Below are positions 17,609 through 24,820 of a DNA stretch of 64,000 bases, piece after piece. The stretch is from an uncultured Desulfovibrio sp. Lineage in GTDB: Bacteria; Desulfobacterota; Desulfovibrionia; Desulfovibrionales; Desulfovibrionaceae. A program made the translations under genes and the position numbers. Numbering within the stretch: position 1 is the first letter of the stretch; every line of letters begins with the position of its first letter. The stretch spans positions 496,001 through 560,000 of the forward strand of contig CAJXYU010000003.1 in the NCBI GenBank assembly GCA_913063155.1. Direction: 5' to 3'. The notes beneath the pieces were generated by a model. It ran no database searches. It saw only the letters and a list, made by a program, of their open reading frames with translations, and had not been told where the DNA came from.

Positions 17609-18856
17609 ATGTCAAGCATCCATATATATTGGGACGAATCGCACTTCTGGGGCCTGCTGATGCAGCGGGCGCTCAAGGCCTGGGGCATTTCCCACCGCCT
17701 CGTGCGCGCAGATGAGATAGCCCAAGGCGCGCTGGCTGGCAAGCTCGACGGCGAAGCACCCAAGGCGTTCATGGTCCCGGGCGGCCGGGCAAAAGGCAAG
17801 ATGGACCGCCTCGGCAAGGCCGGACAGGAAGCCGTACGGCAATATGTCCGTGACGGCGGCACCTACCTGGGTTTCTGCGGCGGCGCAGGACTGGCCCTGT
17901 CCGGCACGGGCCTCGGCCTGTGCCCGTGGCAACGCAAGGGGTTCGAGACCCGACTCCAGCATTTCCTTTCCGGACACATCGACGTGCGGCTGCGGGGCGA
18001 ACACCGGTTCATCCCCGAAGACTTGGGCGGCGAGGCGCTCATCCCTGTCTGGTGGCCCGGCCAGTTCGACCAGCAGAACAACGGCGTCACCGTACTGGCC
18101 ACCTATGATTCTCCCGGCCCGGATTTCTGGGTGGCGGACCTGAACCTCAAAAATTTACCCAAAGGCACGCTCGGGGACTGGGAGGCTCTCTACGGCATCC
18201 GGCTCAGCCCGGACTTCCTCAAGGGCAAGCCGTGCGTCATCACCGGCGAATACGGCCAGGGCCGCTACATTCTCAGCTACGCCCACCTGGAAACCCCGGC
18301 TTCCCCCCAGGCAAACTTCTGGTTGGGTCATATGCTGGGCTCCATCCTGGAAACCGATCCGTTCTTCACCTCCATTCCGGCCTGGGACGTCTCCAGCACG
18401 TCCGTGTCGTGGCAGGATGAACACCTGCTCAAAGCCAAGGCGGACCTGGAGGACATCATCGAGACCGGCCGCCGTCATTTCCTGCTCTTCTGGCGCAATC
18501 CCTGGCTATTGGGCTGGCGGCGCGGCATTCCCGGTGCAGGGGTAAACAGCCTCTATTCCCTGATCTGCGAATCCCTTGCCTCTCCCGAAACCGAACGGGC
18601 CACGTCATTTTGGTCTGAAGTCTCACCCCGCTTTTCGGAGCTGTCGCAACTCATGCGTGAGGGAACCACCGGCTATCTGTTGGCCGAACGGCTGGCCATG
18701 ACCGTACTTCATTCCGGCCCGTCGGCCATCGACCCTAAAGTTCTCAGGGAGCAACGGGCGGCGCTCTTTGGAAAACCTCCGGCCCCCGGAGGCATATATG
18801 CACAATTAGCGACCTATCTTGAAGAATTGTACTGGCGCCTGCACAGCGAACCCTAA
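17609..18856 (+). CDS. BPL_N / class I glutamine-amidotransferase-like protein
   Basis: A 415-residue protein. Residues 1-240 resemble the BPL_N domain (the N-terminal domain of eukaryotic biotin-protein ligase): 'AFMVPGGRAKGKMDRL' and the nucleophile-elbow-like 'YLGFCGGAGLALSG' with C90. 'GEYGQGRYILSYAHLETP' (about 220-235) provides the histidine region of the amidotransferase fold. The C-terminal 170 residues are helical and unassigned. No biotin-ligase domain is present. The ATG at 17609 has GAGAG about ten bases upstream. It is divergent from valS. The reaction is unknown. Confidence 0.78.
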   Translation: MSSIHIYWDESHFWGLLMQRALKAWGISHRLVRADEIAQGALAGKLDGEAPKAFMVPGGRAKGKMDRLGKAGQEAVRQYVRDGGTYLGFCGGAGLALSGTGLGLCPWQRKGFETRLQHFLSGHIDVRLRGEHRFIPEDLGGEALIPVWWPGQFDQQNNGVTVLATYDSPGPDFWVADLNLKNLPKGTLGDWEALYGIRLSPDFLKGKPCVITGEYGQGRYILSYAHLETPASPQANFWLGHMLGSILETDPFFTSIPAWDVSSTSVSWQDEHLLKAKADLEDIIETGRRHFLLFWRNPWLLGWRRGIPGAGVNSLYSLICESLASPETERATSFWSEVSPRFSELSQLMREGTTGYLLAERLAMTVLHSGPSAIDPKVLREQRAALFGKPPAPGGIYAQLATYLEELYWRLHSEP

Positions 18857-19003
18857 AAGTTTTCCACAACACCCGACCTCGTTGCGCCAAAGCTATTGAT
18901 TATGATAAAGAAGTTGCAAGACTGGAAAAGTATCATGTGACTTAGCTGGAATTGTGGAGTGCAGGCGGTAGTCGCCCTCGCACACAATCCTTCATCGACG
19001 GCA

Positions 19004-20953
19004 ATGGTGGGCCCAATGGCGCAAGACGACACGTGCTCCCCCATAGGCGACCTGACCGAGAGCGACAGCTCCAACGACGCACGCTTCAGGTTCTGCATGT
19101 CCGAAGACGGCATGAAGCTCGGCGTCAGCCGCTATTTCCCTCCAAAGGGACATGGCGCGAAGCCCAGCGTCCAACTGATAAAGGATCAGGTTGAGGGCGC
19201 CGGCGTCCGGCTCCCCGTGGATGAGGAAGCCGCGGAAAAAATCCTGGCCAACCTGGAGGAAGCCCAGGATATCACCGGCATCACCCTGGTGCGCGGTATC
19301 GAGGTTCAGGAACCCGAGGACGCCCGCTTCGAAACCATCGGCGACCTCCAATTTCCGGTCTTCCCGGGCTACAAATTCGCAGCCAAGCATCCTCCGAAAA
19401 AGGCCCGCCAGGGCGAAACCATTGCCGGGCAAATCACCTCCCCCTCCTCCACCAAGGACCCCAAGGACATCAAGATCGAAGTGGGGGACAACTGCGACTT
19501 CGACGATGTCGAAGGCTCCTTCACCTCCCGGGTCTACGGGATGGCCCGGGTCAAGGAGGACAGAGTCTGGGTGGACCCGCTCCTGCGCGTCGCTCCGGAC
19601 GAAATCAGCGTTTCCAGCACGATTTTCCATCAGGACTGCTTCGGCGCCCCCATTTCCGTATCGGCCCTCGAAAAAGAGTTGCTCGACCTTGGGGTGGCCA
19701 TTGAAATCAACCCCGACAGCATCGACCGACTCATCCGCAAGGCCAGCGTGAGTCAGCAACCGCAACCCGACGCGGTCTTGGTGAGCGGGCGCTACCCGGT
19801 CAACGGCAAGGACGGCTGGCTGGAGTATTTGGTGAGCACCAGGGACGCCACCGGCACCGAGGACGACAGCGGTCGCGTCGACTTCAAGGACAGAGGGGCT
19901 TACCCCTCCGTGGAACCGGCGCAAACCATTGCACGCCTGCACCCCCCCACCAAGGGGCAGGGCGGCATAGACATCTACGGCAAGACGGTTCCGGCCAGCG
20001 AAGGCAGGGAAATGCACGTCCATGCGGGAGAGAACGTCGAACTCCAGGAGGACGACATCACCTTCGTCTCCAAGGGCGCCGGCGTCATGACCCTGGATCG
20101 CAACACCCTTTCCGTTTCCGAGTGCCTGGAACTTTCCGGACATGTGGACATGAACACGGGCAACGTCAAGGTGGAGACCGGCTCGGTCAAGATCATGGGC
20201 AATGTCATGGCCGGTTTCCGAGTGGAAGCCCCCAAAAATATCATCGTCATGGGCTCAATTGAAAGCGCAGAAGTCGAGGCCGGACACAACGTGGAAGTGG
20301 GAGGCGGCATCCTCATGCCGGACGGAGGCCTGGTCACGGCGAGCGGAGACGTCTCCGTCTCCTACATGAACAACGCCAATGTGCTGGCCCACGGCGACAT
20401 ATTGTTCCGCAACGAGGTATCCAACTCCAAAATCCAGGCAGCAGGATACATCAGGGCCGAAAAGGGCAAGGGTATCATCCAGGGCGGCACGGCCAGCTGC
20501 TCAAGAGGCATGGAGGTCAACGAACTGGGCTCGGACCTCGGTGTGGAAACCGTGGTGGCCATCAACCTGAGCACCAGCGACGACAAGGAAGCCATGGCCG
20601 AGCGTGAGCAACTGAGCCAGGAGATCAAGAAAATCGACAAAGCCCTGGGCAACGGCAACCCCAAGGAACTGCTCAAACGGATTCCCCCCGAACAACGCCC
20701 TGCCATCGTCAAAGTCCTCAAACACCGTATTGAGCTGGTCAAACGCTACAAGGAGGTGCTGGAGGAACTCAAGGAGAAGGCGACGATCCGCAGACGCGAA
20801 CTCCATGGCGTCAGGATCAGGGTGCTCAGAAAAATCCACGGAGGCACGGTCATCAAGATGGCCGGACATACCGCACGTGTCAAAAGATCCATGGATCGTT
20901 CACAGATATACTGGAACGAGAACGAGCAGAAAATCGAATTCGGCACCCTGTAG
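19004..20953 (+). CDS. fapA: FapA family protein (DUF342), polymer-forming beta-helix type
   Basis: About 649 residues. The central part (about 300-520) has the repeated short beta strands of the FapA/bactofilin-like helix ('GHVDMNTGNVKVETGSVKIMGNV...', 'IVMGSIESAEVEAGHNVEVGGGIL'), followed by a coiled coil (about 540-610) and a small C-terminal beta domain. FapA (flagellar assembly protein A) proteins are linked to polar flagella and surface structures. The start is uncertain: GTG at 18959, ATG at 19004 and ATG at 19016 (after GGTGGG) are all possible. A 12-bp terminator hairpin lies about 110 bases downstream. Confidence 0.83.
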   Translation: MVGPMAQDDTCSPIGDLTESDSSNDARFRFCMSEDGMKLGVSRYFPPKGHGAKPSVQLIKDQVEGAGVRLPVDEEAAEKILANLEEAQDITGITLVRGIEVQEPEDARFETIGDLQFPVFPGYKFAAKHPPKKARQGETIAGQITSPSSTKDPKDIKIEVGDNCDFDDVEGSFTSRVYGMARVKEDRVWVDPLLRVAPDEISVSSTIFHQDCFGAPISVSALEKELLDLGVAIEINPDSIDRLIRKASVSQQPQPDAVLVSGRYPVNGKDGWLEYLVSTRDATGTEDDSGRVDFKDRGAYPSVEPAQTIARLHPPTKGQGGIDIYGKTVPASEGREMHVHAGENVELQEDDITFVSKGAGVMTLDRNTLSVSECLELSGHVDMNTGNVKVETGSVKIMGNVMAGFRVEAPKNIIVMGSIESAEVEAGHNVEVGGGILMPDGGLVTASGDVSVSYMNNANVLAHGDILFRNEVSNSKIQAAGYIRAEKGKGIIQGGTASCSRGMEVNELGSDLGVETVVAINLSTSDDKEAMAEREQLSQEIKKIDKALGNGNPKELLKRIPPEQRPAIVKVLKHRIELVKRYKEVLEELKEKATIRRRELHGVRIRVLRKIHGGTVIKMAGHTARVKRSMDRSQIYWNENEQKIEFGTL

Positions 20954-20998
20954 AGGAGGGGTAAAAACGCCCGCAGGACTTTCATCAATATTTTTCTT

Positions 20999-21024
20999 GT
21001 AACCTGACGACTGTCAGGCCCGTC
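20999..21024 (+). promoter_or_regulatory. ECF-type promoter motif GTAAC-N17-CGTC
   Basis: GTAAC at 20999-21003 and CGTC at 21021-21024, spacer 17. The spacer itself contains a 6-bp inverted repeat (CCTGAC/GTCAGG). It lies 45 bases after fapA and about 40 bases before a terminator hairpin, so any transcript from it would be very short unless it reads through. Confidence 0.45.
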
Positions 21025-21062
21025 TACTATAGTAGGAGTGATTTATACTATAACACTTCTCT

Positions 21063-21090
21063 GAAAGCACCTTTCCACAAAGGTGCTTTC
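21063..21090 (+). terminator. Terminator hairpin downstream of fapA
   Basis: A perfect 12-bp stem (21063-21074 with 21079-21090, loop CCAC) followed by a T/C-rich tail. It could end the fapA message or a short RNA begun at about 21031. Confidence 0.8.
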
Positions 21091-21186
21091 TTCGTATTCT
21101 CTCCTTCTCAGCACATCAGCTTGCCCATATTTCCTTCCGTAGAAATCCTTCGATTAAATTTTCAATATAAAGATTTTCTTTTGTTT

Positions 21187-21212
21187 GTAACCAAATCTAA
21201 ATTTTGAACGAC
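21187..21212 (+). promoter_or_regulatory. ECF-type promoter motif GTAAC-N17-CGAC
   Basis: TTTGTAACC at 21184-21192 and CGAC at 21209-21212, spacer 17, inside the AT-rich leader of the sigma gene that starts at 21404. The start point would be near 21220, giving a leader of about 185 bases. Confidence 0.55.
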
Positions 21213-21403
21213 ATTGTCTATGGTTAATCTTACTTTATCATTTCCCAAGCGTTTTTAATATTAAGTTTTATTATTCAAAAGTATTCAGAATGATTGAAAT
21301 ATAAATTTTTTTAAATTTTTCATGGATGTTTTTACACTACGCTTCGTATCTCTCTTTGAAAGAGACAACAAACTTCGCAATACTACAAGCATCGATTTGA
21401 AGC

Positions 21404-21973
21404 ATGGTAAACAAAATAAATATTGAATCGTTCTTTGAAGAGAAGAACATCAAGAAAAATTGGGATGCGCTCGTGCAAGAATACGCATCATCCATATATG
21501 GATATCTGCATCATTACTGCAAGGCGCATATGAATGGCCTGAAAGAAGAAGACATCTGCGATATTACACAAAATGTATTTCTCAAGCTCGTAAAGGATGA
21601 TTTCAGGCTTTTACGGCAGTACGACCCCAATAGAGGATCTTTCACAACCTGGCTGGCTGTCCTGACCCGATCCACGGCGCTGGATTTCCTGCGCGCAAGA
21701 GCGAGGAACCATGTCCCCCTGGAAGACTATCAAGACAAGCTCGAGGCCGAAGAAAAAGGACCGAGTCTCAAGGTGAATTACCCCGTGGGATTGCTCACCG
21801 AACGCCAACAAAGCGTCCTGCATCTCCTCTTCGAAAAAGATCTGGACCCGGCGGAAGTGGGCCAACTCATGGGGGTCAAGCCCCAGACTGTCCGAAGCAT
21901 CAAGCATCAGGCCCTGGACCGCATCAGGACGCATTACGGTGTGACGGCGCAAACCAACACGGTTTTCGCCTGA
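21404..21973 (+). CDS. ECF-type sigma-70 family RNA polymerase sigma factor
   Basis: A 189-residue sigma factor with region 2 (about 22-95: 'ALVQEYASSIYGYLHHYC', 'DICDITQNVFLKLVKDD', 'RGSFTTWLAVLTRSTALDFLRARAR') and region 4 (about 130-180: 'LLTERQQSVLHLLFEKDLDPAEVGQLMGVKPQTVRSIKHQALDRIR'), with no regions 1 or 3. No anti-sigma gene is recognisable next to it. It stands before the flagellar hook genes and behind two promoter motifs of a form also found by the second sigma gene. The target genes are unknown. Confidence 0.9.
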   Translation: MVNKINIESFFEEKNIKKNWDALVQEYASSIYGYLHHYCKAHMNGLKEEDICDITQNVFLKLVKDDFRLLRQYDPNRGSFTTWLAVLTRSTALDFLRARARNHVPLEDYQDKLEAEEKGPSLKVNYPVGLLTERQQSVLHLLFEKDLDPAEVGQLMGVKPQTVRSIKHQALDRIRTHYGVTAQTNTVFA

Positions 21974-22019
21974 ACATATCAGGGACGGGAAGGAATCCCG
22001 CACTCACAGGAGGTATTCC

Positions 22020-22325
22020 ATGGACGGAATCAAGCTCTTTGGCACCGGCTTCCCCGTAGCGGACACCGGAAGGGCCCGAAAGCAGGCCCCGGAAAACTCC
22101 CAGGCAAACGGCTTTGCCGGATGCCTGAACAAGGCCCTGGACCAGGCGCGGAATTGCGAAGCCGCACCAAACCGGCAAGCCGAGGAGATCCGCAACAGGG
22201 AACTGATGGAATTGAGGACCCGTTTCGACGGGCAGGCCGTACAAACCCCGACGCATGTCATCGAGCGCGCACAATCGCTGGTGAATGACGACGGGCAGGT
22301 GGCCGTCCACAAGTTCACGGTTTGA
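22020..22325 (+). CDS. Small hypothetical protein before flgD
   Basis: A 101-residue soluble protein, Gln/Ala/Arg-rich in the first half ('ARKQAPENSQANGFAGCLNKAL'), with two cysteines and a C-terminal helix-turn-strand. A strong SD (ACAGGAGG, 22006-22013) supports it. I do not recognise a family. Its position between a sigma factor and flgD suggests a link to flagellar assembly, perhaps a small chaperone, but there is no direct evidence. Confidence 0.65.
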   Translation: MDGIKLFGTGFPVADTGRARKQAPENSQANGFAGCLNKALDQARNCEAAPNRQAEEIRNRELMELRTRFDGQAVQTPTHVIERAQSLVNDDGQVAVHKFTV

Positions 22326-22345
22326 TCCCGCCGCAAAGGGATCAA
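22322..22345 (+). terminator. Weak hairpin overlapping the stop of the small ORF
   Basis: An 8-bp stem TTGATCCC / GGGATCAA (22322-22329 with 22338-22345) followed by TATTT. It could be a weak terminator between the small ORF and flgD. Confidence 0.4.
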
Positions 22346-22424
22346 TATTTCGGACAGGAACCACGCGAGTTCCCGTCCCTGGCGGGTCGGCCGCCTTCTG
22401 CGAACGGTTGTCTCTTTCAACACC

Positions 22425-22470
22425 GGCAGATGTCTGCCCTGTCCCGGGCATGGTGCCCGGGGCACAGGCA
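22425..22470 (+). promoter_or_regulatory. Mutually exclusive hairpins in the flgD leader
   Basis: One hairpin pairs GGCAGA with TCTGCC (22425-22430 / 22433-22438). A larger one pairs CCCGGGCA with TGCCCGGG (22443-22450 / 22454-22461) and can extend outward using 22435-22442, the same bases needed by the first. There is no T-run, so this is not a simple terminator. The flgD SD (AAGGAG) follows at about 22483. Confidence 0.4.
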
Positions 22471-22497
22471 CTGCCATGACCGAAGGAGACGACCGTT

Positions 22498-23172
22498 ATG
22501 TATACCAGCACCACAAATTATCTGAACAACGTCTACACCTCGTCCACCACTTCCTGGGACACGGACACGTCCAATGACATGGGGCAGGACGAATTCCTGC
22601 AGCTCTTCGTGGCCCAGTTGGAGAATCAGGACCCGCTGAACCCGGTGGACAACAGCGAATCCATCGCCCAACTGGCCCAGTTCTCCAGCCTGGAACAGCT
22701 CACCAACATCAACTCCCAGCTCACCGAACTGATCTCGGCCATCAACACCCAGTCCATGAACACGGCCGTGGACTACATCGGCAAGAGCGTCACGGCCACA
22801 GGCTACACCCTGAGCAAGGAAGAGGGCTCCGTAAGCGACGTCACCTACACCGTGCCAGTTGACGTTGAAGACCTCACCGCACACATCGTCGACGAAAACG
22901 GATCCATCGTCTGCAGCGTCGACCTCGGAGGCCGGGACGCGGGCGAATACGAATTCACCTGGGACGGCACCGACACCGAAGGTAATGAACTGGCCGACGG
23001 CATCTACTCCATAGCCTTCACCGCAACGAACGCCGAAGGCGAATCCGTTTCCATCTCCACAATGGTCAGCGGCGTGGTGGAAGGGGTTTCCCAGCAGGGC
23101 GGCAAAACCTTGCTGACCCTGCAGGACGGCCGCGAAGTCTATCTGGAAAACGTCTGGGAAGTCACCGCCTAA
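22498..23172 (+). CDS. flgD: Flagellar hook-capping / hook assembly protein FlgD
   Basis: A 224-residue protein. The FlgD N-terminal signature 'MGQDEFLQLFVAQLENQDPLNPVDNSE' spans about residues 27-53, followed by 'AQLAQFSSLEQLTNINSQL'. The C-terminal half is the usual FlgD beta domain (tudor and FnIII-like; 'AGEYEFTWDGTDTEGNELADGIYSIAFTA'). FlgD caps the growing hook so that FlgE subunits can polymerise. It is exported by the flagellar type III system. It is first in the run flgD-flgE-flgK-flgL-fliD, with 28 bases to flgE. Confidence 0.96.
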   Translation: MYTSTTNYLNNVYTSSTTSWDTDTSNDMGQDEFLQLFVAQLENQDPLNPVDNSESIAQLAQFSSLEQLTNINSQLTELISAINTQSMNTAVDYIGKSVTATGYTLSKEEGSVSDVTYTVPVDVEDLTAHIVDENGSIVCSVDLGGRDAGEYEFTWDGTDTEGNELADGIYSIAFTATNAEGESVSISTMVSGVVEGVSQQGGKTLLTLQDGREVYLENVWEVTA

Positions 23173-23200
23173 CGATTATGAAAACATCCGGGAGGATATC

Positions 23201-24802
23201 ATGAGTCTCACAGGATCGCTTTACTCCGGCATCACGGGCCTCACCGCCCACAGCCAGGCCATTTCCGTTGTCGGCAACAACCTCGCCAACACCAGCACCA
23301 TAGGCTTCAAAGGCTCCACGGTGCACTTCGAGGACCTTTTTTACTCCTACGTGCACACGGCCAGCGGCGTGGACCAGACAGGACACGGCGTAGCCACGGC
23401 GGCCATCATGACCGACTATTCCCAAGGGCCCTACGAGGCATCTTCCGAGGTCACGGACATGGCGCTGGGCGGCGAAGGCTTCTTCACTGTCAGGGACGCA
23501 CTCACCGGCGATGAGTACTACACCCGTGCAGGCAACTTCCGGTTCGACAACGACGGCTACCTGGTCACCCCTGCCGGATACCGCGTACAGGGCTGGGAGG
23601 TCGTGGACGGCGAAAGCACCTCGACAGGACTGACCCAGATTACCGGCACCCCCGGCGACATCCGCCTGGAGAACTTCCAGTCTCCGCCCGAGGCCACCAG
23701 CGCGGTGAGCTTCGTACTCAACCTGGACTCGGACAGCGACGACAACGCCGCAGTGCCCACGGACCCGTTCTTCTCCATGTTCCAATATTGGGACGGCACC
23801 GAGGACACCCCCCTGGCCGACTCCCGCTACGCCTACCAGACAACCATCTCGGTCTATGACGAAAACGGCACCGCCACGGACCTGACCGTCTACTTCGATC
23901 CGGTGAACGACAGCACGGTCGCCAGCCAGGCCGGGGGGTTCCAGGTCTGGGAATACATGGTCACGGTCCCGCCCACTGCGGACGGAAGAACTCTGGACGG
24001 CCAGAGCATCGGCACCACCTCGGCGGGTGGCGTGCTCATGGTCGGCACCCTTACCTTCAACACTTCGGGCAATCTGGTGGGCCAGAGCGCCTTCACCCTG
24101 AACAGCGGCGCCAGCGGCGACATGAAGGACCTGAGCAACTGGAGCCTGGCCGAGTTCTCGGACGACGGGCTGCCTATCATGACCGCCAACTTCTCCGGCG
24201 CCTCCAACGCCAGCGCCACGAACCAGACCAGCGCCACCAGCTTCTCCATCGACTTCGGCCTGTCCACGGGTGATCCCCTGACCAACGGCGGATGGGCGAC
24301 CGGCAGCGTGTCCAATGCTTCGCTCATCGGCAACACCTACTCCAGCCTGCCCAACATGGACGCCCTGGACATCGCCGCGGACGCGACCACTTCCTACGAC
24401 ACCAGCTCCACCACCCTGACCCAGTCGCAGGACGGCTATGCCGCAGGTTTTCTCCAGAGCTTGAGCGTGAACAGCGACGGAGTGATCACCGGAAATTACT
24501 CCAACGGACAGGTCCTGGACCTCTATGCGGTAACCCTTTCCCGCTTCGACAACCAGAACGGACTCGAGCATGAAGGCGGCAACCTGTTCTCGGCCACCCG
24601 GGATTCCGGCCAGGCCATCACCGGCACGGCCAACACCAGCACCTTCGGGTCCGTGGCCGCCAACACCCTGGAACAATCCAACGTGGACACGGCCACGGAA
24701 ATGGTCCGGTTGATCACCCTGCAGCGCGGCTTCCAGTCCAACAGCAAGGTCATCACCACGGCCGACACCCTGCTCGGCGAAGTCATCGCGCTGAAGCGAT
24801 AG
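23201..24802 (+). CDS. flgE: Flagellar hook protein FlgE
   Basis: A 533-residue hook subunit. The N-terminal 'SLTGSLYSGITGLTAHSQAISVVGNNLANTSTIGFKGS' and C-terminal 'ALEQSNVDTATEMVRLITLQRGFQSNSKVITTADTLL'-type segments are the conserved D0 coils shared by axial proteins; the middle is the variable surface domain, rich in Asp, Thr and Ser. It forms the flexible hook between rod and filament. SD GGGAGG is at 23190. It lies between flgD and flgK. Confidence 0.96.
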   Translation: MSLTGSLYSGITGLTAHSQAISVVGNNLANTSTIGFKGSTVHFEDLFYSYVHTASGVDQTGHGVATAAIMTDYSQGPYEASSEVTDMALGGEGFFTVRDALTGDEYYTRAGNFRFDNDGYLVTPAGYRVQGWEVVDGESTSTGLTQITGTPGDIRLENFQSPPEATSAVSFVLNLDSDSDDNAAVPTDPFFSMFQYWDGTEDTPLADSRYAYQTTISVYDENGTATDLTVYFDPVNDSTVASQAGGFQVWEYMVTVPPTADGRTLDGQSIGTTSAGGVLMVGTLTFNTSGNLVGQSAFTLNSGASGDMKDLSNWSLAEFSDDGLPIMTANFSGASNASATNQTSATSFSIDFGLSTGDPLTNGGWATGSVSNASLIGNTYSSLPNMDALDIAADATTSYDTSSTTLTQSQDGYAAGFLQSLSVNSDGVITGNYSNGQVLDLYAVTLSRFDNQNGLEHEGGNLFSATRDSGQAITGTANTSTFGSVAANTLEQSNVDTATEMVRLITLQRGFQSNSKVITTADTLLGEVIALKR

Positions 24803-24820
24803 CAACCGGAGGATGAAACC

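Larger units (their letters stand above)
20954..21403. other. 450-base AT-rich intergenic region before the ECF sigma gene
   Basis: This gap holds two promoter-like motifs (20999 and 21187), a terminator hairpin (21063-21090), and from about 21120 to 21350 a strikingly AT-rich stretch unlike the surrounding GC-rich genes. No open frame in it has codon use or similarity worth calling. Confidence 0.8.
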
